Below are positions 11,417-23,664 of a stretch of 64,000 bases of DNA, piece after piece. Source of the DNA: Enterobacter sp. 10-1 (GTDB lineage Bacteria; Pseudomonadota; Gammaproteobacteria; Enterobacterales; Enterobacteriaceae). The notes beneath the pieces are model-generated. The model was not told where the DNA came from and made no database searches. It was given only the letters and a program-made list of their open reading frames with translations. The DNA is taken from NCBI GenBank assembly GCA_002270295.1, contig NISF01000003.1, positions 124,001 to 188,000 on the forward strand, written 5' to 3'. The translations under genes were made by a program, and so were the position numbers. Numbering within the stretch: the stretch's first letter is position 1; each line of letters opens with the position of its first letter.

Positions 11417-13696
11417 ATGGATGAGCAGTTGAAACAAAGCGCCCTCGACTTCCATGAATTTCCCGTCCCTGGAAAAATTCAGGTCGTGCCGACCAAACCC
11501 CTCGCGACGCAGCGCGACCTCGCGCTGGCCTACTCGCCGGGCGTAGCAGCGCCTTGCCTGGAGATCGAAAAAGACCCTCTGGCCGCCTATAAATACACCG
11601 CGCGCGGCAACCTGGTTGCGGTCGTCTCCAACGGTACCGCGGTGCTCGGACTGGGCAATATCGGCGCTCTCGCCGGTAAGCCGGTGATGGAAGGCAAGGG
11701 CGTTTTATTTAAGAAGTTCGCCGGCATTGACGTGTTTGATATTGAAGTTGATGAGCTGGACCCGGATAAGTTTATCAACGTGGTGGCCGCGCTGGAGCCG
11801 ACCTTTGGCGGCATCAACCTGGAAGATATTAAGGCGCCCGAGTGTTTCTACATCGAGCAGAAGCTGCGCGAGCGCATGAATATCCCGGTATTCCATGACG
11901 ATCAGCACGGTACGGCCATTATCAGCACCGCCGCCATTCTCAATGGCCTGCGGGTGGTCGGGAAAAACCTCTCCGACGTGCGGATGGTGGTTTCCGGGGC
12001 GGGCGCCGCGGCTATCGCCTGTATGAACCTGCTGGTGGTGCTGGGAATGCAGAAACACAATATTGTGGTCTGCGACTCCAAGGGCGTGATCTATAAAGGC
12101 CGTGAGCCAAATATGGCGGAGACCAAAGCGGCTTACGCGGTGGACGACGACGGCAAGCGTACCCTCGATGACGTGATCGACGGGGCGGATATTTTCCTCG
12201 GCTGCTCCGGCCCGAAAGTCCTGACCGCTGAGATGGTGAAAAAGATGGCCCGCGCGCCGCTGATCCTCGCGCTGGCTAACCCGGAACCGGAAATTCTGCC
12301 GCCGCTGGCGAAGCAGGTCCGCGAAGACGCGATTATCTGTACCGGCCGTTCTGACTATCCGAACCAGGTAAACAACGTGCTGTGCTTCCCGTTTATCTTC
12401 CGCGGCGCGCTGGACGTCGGCGCCACGGCGATTAACGAAGAGATGAAGCTGGCGGCGGTGCATGCGATTGCTGAACTGGCGCACGCTGAGCAGAGCGAAG
12501 TGGTGGCTTCCGCCTACGGCGATCAGGATCTGAGCTTCGGGCCGGAATATATCATCCCGAAACCGTTCGATCCGCGGCTGATCGTTAAGATCGCGCCGGC
12601 GGTGGCGAAAGCGGCGATGGACTCCGGCGTGGCGACGCGCCCGATTGCCGACTTTGATGCCTACATCGAGAAACTCAGCGAGTTCGTTTACAAAACCAAC
12701 CTGTTTATGAAGCCGATTTTCTCTCAGGCGCGCAAAGAGCCGAAGCGCGTGGTGCTGGCTGAAGGGGAGGAGACGCGCGTTCTGCACGCCACTCAGGAGC
12801 TGGTCTCTCTGGGGCTGGCGAAGCCGATTCTGGTGGGGCGCCCGAGCGTTATCGAAATGCGCATTCAGAAGCTGGGCCTGCAGATTAAAGCCGGCGTTGA
12901 TTTTGAGATCGTCAATAATGAATCCGATCCGCGCTTCAAAGAGTACTGGAACGAATATTACCAGCTGATGAAACGCAGCGGCATCACCCAGGAGCAGGCG
13001 CAGCGGGCGGTCATCAGCAATACCACGGTGATTGGCGCGATCATGGTCCATCGCGGCGAGGCGGATGCGATGATCTGCGGCACCATCGGTGACTACCATG
13101 AGCACTACGCCGTGATTCAGCCGCTGTTTGGCTATCGCGACGGCGTGAACACGGCGGGGGCGATGAACGCGCTGCTGCTGCCGAGCGGTAACACCTTCAT
13201 TGCCGATACGTACGTTAACCACGATCCGACGCCGGAGCAGCTGGCCGAGATCGCCCTGATGGCGGCGGAGAGCGTGCGCCGCTTCGGTATCGAACCGCGC
13301 GTTGCGCTGCTGTCGCACTCTAACTTCGGCTCCGCCAACTGCCCGTCAGCGAGCAAAATGCGCAAGACCCTCGAGCTGGTGAAGGCGAGCGCGCCGGATC
13401 TGATGATCGATGGCGAAATGCACGGCGATGCCGCGCTGGTCGAAAGTATTCGTCACGATCGGATGCCGGACAGCCCGCTGAAAGGGGCGGCCAACATTCT
13501 GGTGATGCCGAATATGGAAGCCGCGCGTATTAGCTACAACCTGCTGCGGGTTTCGAGCTCCGAAGGGGTAACCGTTGGGCCGGTGCTGATGGGGGTGGCA
13601 AAACCGGTGCATATTCTGACGCCGATTGCCTCCGTTCGCCGCATTGTCAATATGGTGGCGCTGGCGGTAGTGGAAGCACAAACTCAGCCGCTGTAA
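11417..13696 (+). CDS. maeB: NADP-dependent malic enzyme MaeB
   Basis: Decarboxylates L-malate to pyruvate, making NADPH. It is a 759-residue two-domain protein exactly E. coli length when started at [20 protein letters not shown] (ATG 11417, SD GAAAGGA). An in-frame extension upstream lacks an SD and family support. Residues 1 to about 425 form the malic-enzyme part ([47 protein letters not shown]). Residues about 430-759 resemble phosphotransacetylase ([19 protein letters not shown]) and are regulatory rather than catalytic in the family. In E. coli the eut operon separates maeB from hemF; here they are adjacent and convergent. Confidence 0.96.
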   Translation: MDEQLKQSALDFHEFPVPGKIQVVPTKPLATQRDLALAYSPGVAAPCLEIEKDPLAAYKYTARGNLVAVVSNGTAVLGLGNIGALAGKPVMEGKGVLFKKFAGIDVFDIEVDELDPDKFINVVAALEPTFGGINLEDIKAPECFYIEQKLRERMNIPVFHDDQHGTAIISTAAILNGLRVVGKNLSDVRMVVSGAGAAAIACMNLLVVLGMQKHNIVVCDSKGVIYKGREPNMAETKAAYAVDDDGKRTLDDVIDGADIFLGCSGPKVLTAEMVKKMARAPLILALANPEPEILPPLAKQVREDAIICTGRSDYPNQVNNVLCFPFIFRGALDVGATAINEEMKLAAVHAIAELAHAEQSEVVASAYGDQDLSFGPEYIIPKPFDPRLIVKIAPAVAKAAMDSGVATRPIADFDAYIEKLSEFVYKTNLFMKPIFSQARKEPKRVVLAEGEETRVLHATQELVSLGLAKPILVGRPSVIEMRIQKLGLQIKAGVDFEIVNNESDPRFKEYWNEYYQLMKRSGITQEQAQRAVISNTTVIGAIMVHRGEADAMICGTIGDYHEHYAVIQPLFGYRDGVNTAGAMNALLLPSGNTFIADTYVNHDPTPEQLAEIALMAAESVRRFGIEPRVALLSHSNFGSANCPSASKMRKTLELVKASAPDLMIDGEMHGDAALVESIRHDRMPDSPLKGAANILVMPNMEAARISYNLLRVSSSEGVTVGPVLMGVAKPVHILTPIASVRRIVNMVALAVVEAQTQPL

Positions 13697-13701
13697 TGAG
13701 C

Positions 13702-13725
13702 GCAGCCCCGGATGGCCGGGGCTGC
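13702..13725. terminator. Terminator hairpin between maeB and hemF
   Basis: GCAGCCCCGG, loop ATGG, CCGGGGCTGC: a perfect 10-bp GC-rich stem filling the 31-base gap between convergent stop codons. The downstream T-run on the plus strand is short (GTTTA), so it may act as a convergent insulator more than a strong intrinsic terminator. Confidence 0.75.
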
Positions 13726-13727
13726 GT

Positions 13728-15499
<1,772 letters not shown>

Positions 15500-15710
15500 T
15501 CGGCCTGAATTACAAACAAGTGGTACCCAATGTTATATCGTATCGTGTTTTTCGTTACGACCTTTCGTAATAAGAATTGTTTTACTTTTCATTTCAATAC
15601 GTGACAAGGTCATATTATGTCATTTTTTGAGGTTAATTTCGCCTGATATTGGCTATCGGGCGTAATCACGCCATAATCACTTTTTTTATGCCTAAAAGAT
15701 GGGGAATACC

Positions 15711-16136
15711 ATGGAGATACGCGTTTTTCGCCAGCAGGATTTTGAAGAGGTGATAACTCTCTGGGAGCGCTGCGAGCTTCTGCGCCCGTGGAATGACCCG
15801 GAAATGGACATCGAACGTAAGGTTAATCACGATGTCAGCTTATTTCTGGTCGCCGAGGTCAACGGTGAAGTCGTCGGCACGGTGATGGGCGGCTACGATG
15901 GCCATCGCGGTTCGGCTTACTATCTCGGCGTTCATCCGGAGTATCGCGGTCGCGGAATTGCCAATGCGCTGCTTAACCGGCTGGAAAAAAAGCTCACCGC
16001 CCGCGGCTGCCCGAAAATTAATATCATGATCCGCGAAGACAACGAGGTCGTACAGGGCATGTATGAACGGCTTGGTTACGAATATGCGGACGTGCTCAGC
16101 TTGGGTAAGCGTTTGATTGAAGATGAAGAATACTGA
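15711..16136 (+). CDS. ypeA: GNAT acetyltransferase YpeA
   Basis: A 141-residue GCN5-related N-acetyltransferase of unknown substrate, colinear with E. coli YpeA and the same length when started at [11 protein letters not shown] (ATG 15711). A frame four codons longer exists, but family comparison supports the inner start. The acetyl-CoA loop is [18 protein letters not shown], with the conserved YERLGYE near the C-terminus. Its last 14 bases overlap the start of yfeZ, so the two are coupled. Confidence 0.93.
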   Translation: MEIRVFRQQDFEEVITLWERCELLRPWNDPEMDIERKVNHDVSLFLVAEVNGEVVGTVMGGYDGHRGSAYYLGVHPEYRGRGIANALLNRLEKKLTARGCPKINIMIREDNEVVQGMYERLGYEYADVLSLGKRLIEDEEY

Positions 16137-16572
16137 GCTAATCCCCGCCGATTTTGATGCGCACGGCCGGCTAAGGCTGCCGTTCCTCTTCTGGTGCATC
16201 CTGCTGCTACAGGCGCGGACCTGGGTGCTGTTTATTATGGCCGGGGCTTCGCGGCAGCAGGGCGACGTCCTGCTGAATCTGTTCTACCCCGATCACGACA
16301 ATTTTTGGCTTGGGCTGCTGCCCGGAATACCGGCGGTTCTGGCGTTTATCGTCAGCGGCCAGCGGCAGCGCTTTCCCCGCTTCTGGCCGCTTATACGCTG
16401 GCTGCTGGCGCTCTCTCAGGCGCTGCTGCTTATCTGGCAGCCGCTGCTGTGGCTGGGCGGCGAGTCGCCTTCGACGCTGACCATCGGCCTGCTGGTGGCG
16501 GATATTTATGCGCTGTGGTGGCTGCTGAGCAGCCGTCGGCTGAGGGCCTGTTTCCAGGAAGAGCAGGTTTAA
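16123..16572 (+). CDS. yfeZ: DUF2919 inner-membrane protein YfeZ
   Basis: About 149 residues, four predicted membrane helices: [52 protein letters not shown] and [15 protein letters not shown]. It matches E. coli YfeZ in sequence and position; no function is known. Two starts are possible: TTG at 16117, or the ATG at 16123 chosen here. Both lie inside the ypeA 3' end, so translation is coupled to ypeA. Confidence 0.88.
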   Translation: MKNTELIPADFDAHGRLRLPFLFWCILLLQARTWVLFIMAGASRQQGDVLLNLFYPDHDNFWLGLLPGIPAVLAFIVSGQRQRFPRFWPLIRWLLALSQALLLIWQPLLWLGGESPSTLTIGLLVADIYALWWLLSSRRLRACFQEEQV

Positions 16573-16633
16573 CGGCACTTTTTGCCGATCCCGCACTCCA
16601 ACAGGCGTCAAATTAACAGGAAAGGACGATCTC

Positions 16634-17209
16634 ATGAAATCGCTACGTTTACTTCTTTGCGCGCTACCGCTGGCGTTAACCGGCTGCTCCACGATGAGCG
16701 CGGTCAACTGGTCCGGGGCCTTGCCTTGGAACTGGTTCGGCTCCTCGACGGAGGTGACCGAGCAGGGGGTCGGTAAGCTGACGGCCGCCACTCCGCTGAA
16801 TGAACAGGCCATCAGCGACGCGCTCGGCGGCGGCTACCGCCTGCGCAGCGGTATGAAAAGCGCCAACGGCAATATCGTGCGCTACTTTGAGGCGCTGAAG
16901 GACGACAAGGTGGTGATGACGATTAACGGCGAGAATGGCACCATCAGCCGCATCGACGTGCGCGACAGCGAGATTAAAACCGAGAGCGGCGTGCAGGTAG
17001 GCACTCCGTTCAGCGAGCTGTACAGCAAAGCGTTCGGCAACTGTCAGAAGGCCAGCAGCGACAACGGCGCCGTGGTCGAATGTCAGGCGCAGGGGAGCCA
17101 GCATATTAGCTATGCCTTCACCGGCCACTGGAGCGGCCCGGAAGAGCTGATGCCTTCAGACGACACGCTGAAAAACTGGAAAATAGCGAAAATCACCTGG
17201 CGCCGCTAA
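16634..17209 (+). CDS. yfeY: DUF1131 lipoprotein YfeY
   Basis: A 191-residue lipoprotein. The signal MKSLRLLLCALPLALTGCS ends in lipobox LTGC (Cys18), so it is lipidated and likely outer-membrane anchored since no Asp follows the Cys. The DUF1131 body is complete through KNWKIAKITWRR and colinear with E. coli YfeY. The E. coli gene belongs to the sigma-E envelope-stress regulon; I did not identify a clear sigma-E promoter here. It lies 61 bases after yfeZ with its own SD (AGGAAAGGA). Confidence 0.92.
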   Translation: MKSLRLLLCALPLALTGCSTMSAVNWSGALPWNWFGSSTEVTEQGVGKLTAATPLNEQAISDALGGGYRLRSGMKSANGNIVRYFEALKDDKVVMTINGENGTISRIDVRDSEIKTESGVQVGTPFSELYSKAFGNCQKASSDNGAVVECQAQGSQHISYAFTGHWSGPEELMPSDDTLKNWKIAKITWRR

Positions 17210-17238
17210 TTTGATCTGGAGGGACACGACGGTGGTAA

Positions 17239-18204
<966 letters not shown>

Positions 18205-18413
18205 GTCTTCCTGCGCCATCGCCCTCTCCCCCGCGGGGAGGGCGGCTATCGGCTCCTGCATCTCTTTAACTTTGCCGCCGGCTGCGGTTTTCAAACCCCT
18301 TATTCTCTTTTCTACTTCCAAATCGCCAAACGGTATATAAAACCGTTACTCCTTTGGTACTCGTTATAAATATTATGACCATATGAAAGTCATCAATCTT
18401 ATAAGGGTGCGCA

Positions 18414-19430
18414 ATGGCCGTTAAATCACTGAACAAAGGATACCTGGCGCTGGCTGCTTCTGTGCTGCTGGTTGCGCAGGCTCAGGCGACTGAATTGCTG
18501 AACAGTTCCTACGATGTTTCCCGCGAGCTGTTTGCCGCCCTTAACCCGCCGTTTGAACAGCAGTGGGCCAAAGATAATGCCGGCGATAAGCTAACGATTA
18601 AGCAGTCCCATGCCGGCTCGTCAAAGCAGGCGCTGGCGATCCTGCAGGGCCTGAAAGCCGACGTGGTGACCTATAACCAGGTGACGGACGTGCAGATCCT
18701 GCATGACAAAGGCAACCTCATCCCGGCCGACTGGCAAAGCCGCCTGCCGAATAACAGCTCGCCGTTCTACTCGACGATGGGCTTTTTGGTGCGCAAAGGT
18801 AACCCGAAAAATATCCATGACTGGAACGATCTCGTCCGTTCCGACGTGAAGCTTATCTTCCCGAACCCGAAAACGTCGGGCAACGCGCGCTACACCTATC
18901 TAGCCGCATGGGGCGCAGCGGATAAAGCCGACGGCGGCGACAAAGCCAAAACCGAGCAGTTCATGACCCAGTTCCTGAAGAATGTCGAAGTGTTTGATAC
19001 CGGCGGCCGCGGCGCGACCACCACCTTTGCGGAACGCGGGCTGGGCGATGTGCTGATTAGCTTCGAATCGGAAGTGAACAATATCCGCAAGCAGTATGAA
19101 GCGCAGGGATTTGAGGTCGTGGTGCCGAAAACCAATATTCTTGCCGAATTCCCGGTGGCGTGGGTGGATAAAAACGTCAAAGCCAACGGTACGGAGAAGG
19201 CGGCAAAAGCCTACCTGAACTGGCTCTACGGCCCGCAGGCGCAGACGATCATCACCGACTACTACTATCGTGTGAACAACCCGCAGGTGATGGAAACGCT
19301 GAAGGATAAATTCCCGCAGACCGAACTGTTCCGCGTCGAGGATAAGTTTGGCTCCTGGCCGCAGGTGATGAAAACGCATTTTGCCAGCGGCGGTGAGCTG
19401 GACAAACTGTTGGCGGCGGGGCGTAAGTAA
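18414..19430 (+). CDS. cysP: Thiosulfate-binding protein CysP
   Basis: Periplasmic substrate-binding protein for the sulfate/thiosulfate ABC importer; 338 residues as in E. coli. A signal peptide (residues 1 to about 25, ending AQAQA/T) leads into [20 protein letters not shown], the family N-terminus. Binding-loop motifs SHAGSSKQA and [12 protein letters not shown] are present. It begins a five-gene block cysP-cysT-cysW-cysA-cysM. The 209-base upstream region is where a CysB-activated promoter is expected; I cannot define the CysB sites by eye. The stop overlaps the cysT start by one base. Confidence 0.96.
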   Translation: MAVKSLNKGYLALAASVLLVAQAQATELLNSSYDVSRELFAALNPPFEQQWAKDNAGDKLTIKQSHAGSSKQALAILQGLKADVVTYNQVTDVQILHDKGNLIPADWQSRLPNNSSPFYSTMGFLVRKGNPKNIHDWNDLVRSDVKLIFPNPKTSGNARYTYLAAWGAADKADGGDKAKTEQFMTQFLKNVEVFDTGGRGATTTFAERGLGDVLISFESEVNNIRKQYEAQGFEVVVPKTNILAEFPVAWVDKNVKANGTEKAAKAYLNWLYGPQAQTIITDYYYRVNNPQVMETLKDKFPQTELFRVEDKFGSWPQVMKTHFASGGELDKLLAAGRK

Positions 19431-20263
19431 TGTTTGCTGTTGCCTCTAAGCGCGTGCTGCCGGGCTTTACCCTGAGCCTCGGCACCAGCCTGCTGTTTGT
19501 CTGTTTAATTCTGCTGCTTCCTCTGAGCGCGCTGGTGATGCAGCTGGCGCAGATGAGCTGGGGACAGTACTGGGATGTTGTTACCAACCCGCAGGTGGTT
19601 GCCGCGTATAAGGTGACGCTGCTGTCGGCCTTTGTGGCCTCGATTTTTAACGGCGTGTTTGGCCTGCTGATGGCGTGGATCCTGACGCGCTACCGTTTTC
19701 CCGGCCGTACGCTGCTCGATGCGCTGATCGATCTGCCCTTTGCGCTGCCGACGGCGGTAGCGGGCCTGACCCTGGCGTCGCTGTTTTCGGTCAACGGCTT
19801 TTACGGCGAGTGGCTGGCGCAGTTTGATATCAAGGTTACCTATACCTGGCTGGGTATCGCGGTGGCGATGGCTTTTACCAGCATTCCGTTCGTGGTGCGT
19901 ACCGTCCAGCCGGTGCTGGAAGAGCTGGGTCCTGAATATGAAGAGGCCGCGGAAACGCTGGGCGCCACGCGTCTGCAGAGCTTTCGAAAAGTGGTGCTTC
20001 CGGAGCTTTCTCCGGCGCTGCTGGCCGGCGTTGCTCTGTCATTTACCCGCAGCCTGGGCGAGTTCGGGGCGGTTATCTTTATCGCCGGAAATATCGCGTG
20101 GAAAACGGAAGTTACCTCGCTGATGATTTTTGTACGTCTGCAGGAGTTTGACTACCCGGCGGCGAGCGCGATTGCCTCGGTGATCCTGGCCGCCTCGCTG
20201 CTGCTGCTGTTTTCCATCAACACCCTGCAAAGTCGCTTTGGTCGACGTGTGGTAGGTCACTAA
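19430..20263 (+). CDS. cysT: Sulfate/thiosulfate ABC permease CysT (CysU)
   Basis: First of two inner-membrane permeases of the CysPTWA importer, 277 residues. There are six membrane helices, with the EAA coupling loop at EEAAETLGATRLQSFRKVVLP, which contacts the CysA ATPase. The start ATG shares one base with the cysP stop (TAATG) and the stop overlaps the cysW start in the same way, so translation is tightly coupled. Called cysU in E. coli. Confidence 0.96.
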   Translation: MFAVASKRVLPGFTLSLGTSLLFVCLILLLPLSALVMQLAQMSWGQYWDVVTNPQVVAAYKVTLLSAFVASIFNGVFGLLMAWILTRYRFPGRTLLDALIDLPFALPTAVAGLTLASLFSVNGFYGEWLAQFDIKVTYTWLGIAVAMAFTSIPFVVRTVQPVLEELGPEYEEAAETLGATRLQSFRKVVLPELSPALLAGVALSFTRSLGEFGAVIFIAGNIAWKTEVTSLMIFVRLQEFDYPAASAIASVILAASLLLLFSINTLQSRFGRRVVGH

Positions 20264-21138
20264 TGGCGGAAGTTACTCAATTGAAGCGTTATGACACGCC
20301 CCGCGTCAACTGGGGTAAATGGTTTTTGATTGGCGCCGGGATGCTGGTTTCCGCCTTCATTCTTATCGTGCCGATGGTTTACATCTTCGTTCAGGCCTTT
20401 AGTAAAGGCCTGATGCCGGTCCTGCAAAACCTCGCCGATCCGGATATGCTGCACGCTATCTGGCTGACGGTGATGATTGCGCTGATTACGGTCCCGGTGA
20501 ACCTGGTATTCGGTACGCTGCTGGCCTGGCTGGTGACGCGCTTTACTTTCCCTGGCCGCCAGCTTCTGCTGACGCTGCTGGATATTCCTTTTGCCGTCTC
20601 GCCGGTGGTGGCGGGGCTGGTCTATCTGCTGTTTTACGGCTCCAACGGCCCGCTTGGCGGCTGGCTGGATGAGCATAATCTGCAAATTATGTTTGCCTGG
20701 CCGGGTATGGTGCTGGCGACTATCTTCGTGACCTGTCCGTTTGTGGTGCGTGAGCTGGTGCCCGTAATGATGAGCCAGGGCAGCAACGAAGATGAGGCGG
20801 CGATTCTGCTCGGCGCGTCGGGCTGGCAGATGTTCCGTCGGGTGACGCTGCCCAATATTCGCTGGGCGCTGCTGTACGGCGTGGTGCTGACCAACGCGCG
20901 CGCCATCGGCGAGTTCGGCGCGGTGTCGGTGGTCTCCGGGTCAATTCGCGGCGAGACGTTATCGCTGCCGCTGCAAATTGAGTTGCTGGAGCAGGATTAC
21001 AATACCGTGGGTTCATTTACCGCCGCAGCCCTGCTGACGTTAATGGCTATTTTGACCCTGTTTTTGAAGAGTTTGGTGCAATGGCGTTTGGCCAATCAGG
21101 AAAAACGCGCGCAGCTGGAGGGAAATCATGAGCATTGA
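20263..21138 (+). CDS. cysW: Sulfate/thiosulfate ABC permease CysW
   Basis: Second permease of the CysPTWA importer, 291 residues with six membrane helices. The EAA loop appears as [22 protein letters not shown]. It is colinear with E. coli CysW including the N-terminal lead [12 protein letters not shown]. It overlaps cysT by one base and cysA by 11 bases, consistent with a single polycistronic message giving equal permease amounts. Confidence 0.96.
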   Translation: MAEVTQLKRYDTPRVNWGKWFLIGAGMLVSAFILIVPMVYIFVQAFSKGLMPVLQNLADPDMLHAIWLTVMIALITVPVNLVFGTLLAWLVTRFTFPGRQLLLTLLDIPFAVSPVVAGLVYLLFYGSNGPLGGWLDEHNLQIMFAWPGMVLATIFVTCPFVVRELVPVMMSQGSNEDEAAILLGASGWQMFRRVTLPNIRWALLYGVVLTNARAIGEFGAVSVVSGSIRGETLSLPLQIELLEQDYNTVGSFTAAALLTLMAILTLFLKSLVQWRLANQEKRAQLEGNHEH

Positions 21139-22222
21139 GATTGCCAATATTAAGAAATCTTTTGGTCGCACCCTGGTGCTGAATGATATCTCGCTGGATA
21201 TCCCTTCCGGACAGATGGTTGCGCTGCTGGGGCCGTCAGGCTCCGGGAAAACGACGCTGCTGCGCATTATTGCCGGCCTGGAGAATCAGTCCAGCGGTCA
21301 TATCCGTTTTCACGGCACCGACGTGAGCCGCGTGCACGCGCGCGATCGCAAAGTGGGCTTTGTGTTCCAGCACTATGCGCTGTTCCGTCATATGACGGTA
21401 TTCGACAATATCGCCTTTGGTCTGACGGTGCTGCCGCGCCGCGAACGGCCGAACGCCGCCGGGATCAAGGCCAAGGTGACGAAGCTGCTGGAAATGGTGC
21501 AGCTGGCGCATCTTGCCGATCGCTATCCGGCGCAGCTTTCCGGCGGTCAGAAACAGCGCGTGGCCCTTGCGCGTGCGCTGGCCGTTGAGCCGCAGATTCT
21601 GCTGCTTGATGAGCCCTTCGGCGCGCTGGATGCCCAGGTGCGTAAAGAGCTCCGCCGCTGGCTGCGTCAGCTGCATGAAGAGCTGAAGTTTACCAGCGTG
21701 TTTGTGACTCACGATCAGGAAGAGGCGATGGAAGTCGCCGATCGCGTGGTGGTCATGAGCCAGGGCAGTATCGAGCAGGCCGACGCCCCGGAACGGGTCT
21801 GGCGCGAACCCTCTACCCGCTTCGTGCTGGAGTTTATGGGCGAAGTTAACCGCCTGAAGGGCACCGTCCGCGGCGGACAGTTCCACGTTGGCGCCCACCG
21901 CTGGCCGTTGGGCTATACCCCAGCGTATCAGGGGCCGGTCGATCTGTTCCTGCGCCCGTGGGAGGTCGATATCAGCCGTCGAACCAGCCTTGATTCACCG
22001 CTGCCGGTACAGGTGCTGGAAGCCAGCCCGAAAGGGCACTACACCCAATTAGTCGTGCAGCCATTAGGGTGGTATGACGAGCCGCTGACCGTGGTCCTGG
22101 CGGGCGATGAGGCGCCGTATCGCGGCGAGCGCCTGTTCGTTGGCTTACAAAACGCGCGGCTGTATAACGGCAACGAGCGCATCGAGCCGCGTGAGGAGCT
22201 TGCTCTGGCAGAATCTGCCTGA
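21128..22222 (+). CDS. cysA: Sulfate/thiosulfate ABC ATPase CysA
   Basis: ATP-binding subunit driving sulfate and thiosulfate import, 364 residues. Walker A is [12 protein letters not shown] (about 36-47), the ABC signature [15 protein letters not shown], Walker [13 protein letters not shown] and the switch histidine VFVTHDQEE. The C-terminal 120 residues form the regulatory TOBE-like domain. It overlaps cysW by 11 bases. A hairpin terminator lies between its stop and cysM. Confidence 0.97.
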   Translation: MSIEIANIKKSFGRTLVLNDISLDIPSGQMVALLGPSGSGKTTLLRIIAGLENQSSGHIRFHGTDVSRVHARDRKVGFVFQHYALFRHMTVFDNIAFGLTVLPRRERPNAAGIKAKVTKLLEMVQLAHLADRYPAQLSGGQKQRVALARALAVEPQILLLDEPFGALDAQVRKELRRWLRQLHEELKFTSVFVTHDQEEAMEVADRVVVMSQGSIEQADAPERVWREPSTRFVLEFMGEVNRLKGTVRGGQFHVGAHRWPLGYTPAYQGPVDLFLRPWEVDISRRTSLDSPLPVQVLEASPKGHYTQLVVQPLGWYDEPLTVVLAGDEAPYRGERLFVGLQNARLYNGNERIEPREELALAESA

Positions 22223-22274
22223 TAGCTTAAGCCTCAGTTTATCGTCGTACAGGCGACGGCAGGGATTGGGTAAC

Positions 22275-22294
22275 CCGGATGCACTATCATCCGG
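22275..22294. repeat. Small palindrome between cysA and cysM (REP-like)
   Basis: CCGGATG and CATCCGG flank a six-base loop, giving a perfect 7-bp stem. The CCGGATG core resembles enterobacterial REP sequences, and it sits just ahead of the cysA-cysM terminator hairpin, a usual place for REP-type mRNA-stabilising elements. Confidence 0.5.
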
Positions 22295-22305
22295 AGACGT
22301 TTGCA

Positions 22306-22335
22306 GGCCGGGTAAACTAACGTCCCGGCCTTTTT
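22306..22335 (+). terminator. Intercistronic terminator between cysA and cysM
   Basis: GGCCGGG, loop TAAACTAACGT, CCCGGCC followed by five T. The T-run ends 14 bases before the cysM GTG, so cysPTWA transcripts should largely end here. cysM expression would depend on read-through or on a separate promoter. Confidence 0.85.
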
Positions 22336-22349
22336 ATTGGGTAAAAACC

Positions 22350-23261
22350 GTGAATACATTAGAACAAACCATCGGCAATACTCCTCTGGTTAAACTGCAG
22401 CGCCTGGGGCCGGACAACGGCAGTGAAATCTGGGTCAAACTGGAAGGCAATAATCCGGCGGGTTCCGTTAAGGACCGCGCCGCGCTTTCGATGATCGTTG
22501 AGGCGGAAAAACGCGGCGAAATCGCGCCCGGCGACGTGCTGATTGAAGCGACCAGCGGCAATACCGGCATCGCGCTGGCGATGATTGCGGCGCTGAAAGG
22601 CTATCAGATGAAGCTGCTGATGCCCGACAATATGAGCCAGGAACGCCGCGCCGCCATGCGGGCATACGGCGCTGAGCTGATTTTGGTCACCAAAGAGCAG
22701 GGGATGGAGGGCGCGCGCGACCTCGCCGCTGAGATGGCGCAGCGTGGCGAAGGCAAGCTGCTGGATCAGTTCAATAATCCCGATAACCCCTACGCGCACT
22801 ACACCACGACCGGGCCGGAAATTTGGCAGCAGACCGAGGGGCGCATCAGTCACTTCGTCTCCAGCATGGGAACGACCGGTACGATTACCGGCGTCTCACG
22901 CTTCCTGCGCGAACAGCATAAGCCGGTGAGTATCGTGGGCCTGCAGCCGGAGGAGGGGAGCAGCATCCCGGGTATCCGCCGCTGGCCGGCGGAGTATATG
23001 CCGGGCATTTTTAACGCCTCGCTGGTGGATGCGGTGCTGGATATTCATCAGCAGGATGCGGAAAACACCATGCGCATGCTGGCGATCCGCGAAGGCATTT
23101 TTTGCGGCGTAAGCTCCGGCGGGGCGGTAGCCGGAGCGCTGCGCATTGCCCGGGAAAACCCCGGTGCGGTGGTGGTGGCGATCGTTTGCGATCGCGGCGA
23201 TCGCTATCTCTCCACCGGCGTGTTTGGCGAAGAGCACTTTGCCCAGGGCGCGGGTATCTAA
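22350..23261 (+). CDS. cysM: Cysteine synthase B (CysM)
   Basis: PLP enzyme making cysteine from O-acetylserine and sulfide, or S-sulfocysteine from thiosulfate, which fits its place after the thiosulfate importer. The start chosen is GTG at 22350, giving 303 residues, the E. coli length, and VNTLEQTIGNTPLVKLQRL. A longer upstream frame runs back into cysA and has no support. The PLP lysine is in NPAGSVKDRAAL, the phosphate loop in [12 protein letters not shown] and the substrate region in SSMGTTGTITGVSR. The stop overlaps the 3' end of the opposite NTF2-like gene by 4 bases. Confidence 0.95.
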   Translation: MNTLEQTIGNTPLVKLQRLGPDNGSEIWVKLEGNNPAGSVKDRAALSMIVEAEKRGEIAPGDVLIEATSGNTGIALAMIAALKGYQMKLLMPDNMSQERRAAMRAYGAELILVTKEQGMEGARDLAAEMAQRGEGKLLDQFNNPDNPYAHYTTTGPEIWQQTEGRISHFVSSMGTTGTITGVSRFLREQHKPVSIVGLQPEEGSSIPGIRRWPAEYMPGIFNASLVDAVLDIHQQDAENTMRMLAIREGIFCGVSSGGAVAGALRIARENPGAVVVAIVCDRGDRYLSTGVFGEEHFAQGAGI

Positions 23262-23659
23262 GCCGGCGGCTGGTCCAGCAGGTCGGTGCCGTAAGAGTTG
23301 TCAACGGTACACAGCCAGCGTTCGTTCTGCAGCTGGAAAACATAGGTCGCGCGGCGCGTGACCCGTGTTGAGCCGCCTTCCGCGGCGGGGATATCCAGAC
23401 GGGTTTCCATAATCACCAGCGCATTCCCCGCGCCTTCAATAATCTCCATTTTTCCTTGGGTGACGACCAGCCGATGTTGAAAATAGTCGGCAATCGCCAC
23501 AAAAGCCTTGCGGATGTTCTCTTTGCCCCTGACCACCATTCCCGGCTTAATGACCAGCACGGCGTCTTCAGCGTAGAAAGCCATTAAGGTGGCGTAATCT
23601 TCCTGCGAGATAGCCCGGTCGCAGGCTTCGATGACGGCTTTTAGCTGCGGGTTTGACAT
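23258..23659 (-). CDS. NTF2/SnoaL-like protein of unknown function
   Basis: A 133-residue protein of the NTF2-like superfamily (SnoaL/DUF4440 type). It starts MSNPQLKAVIEACDRAISQE and has the usual pattern: N-terminal helices, YAEDAVLVIKPG, a GKENIRKAF segment, then beta strands ending WLCTVDNSYGTDLL. Such cone-shaped folds bind small hydrophobic ligands or act as isomerases or hydrolases; the specific role is unknown. It begins 5 bases after the ptsJ stop on the same strand, so it is probably the second gene of a ptsJ operon. I do not recall it at this position in E. coli K-12. Confidence 0.8.
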   Translation of the reverse strand: MSNPQLKAVIEACDRAISQEDYATLMAFYAEDAVLVIKPGMVVRGKENIRKAFVAIADYFQHRLVVTQGKMEIIEGAGNALVIMETRLDIPAAEGGSTRVTRRATYVFQLQNERWLCTVDNSYGTDLLDQPPA

Positions 23660-23664
23660 GATAC

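Noticed and set aside
11705-13318. 537-codon frame opposite maeB
   Set aside because: Low-complexity basic translation without SD; shadow of the maeB codon pattern.
18221-18243. GC-rich inverted repeat after yfeX as a terminator
   Set aside because: CTCCCC/GGGGAG pairs well, but the outer bases mismatch and no T-run follows, so I do not call it an intrinsic terminator.
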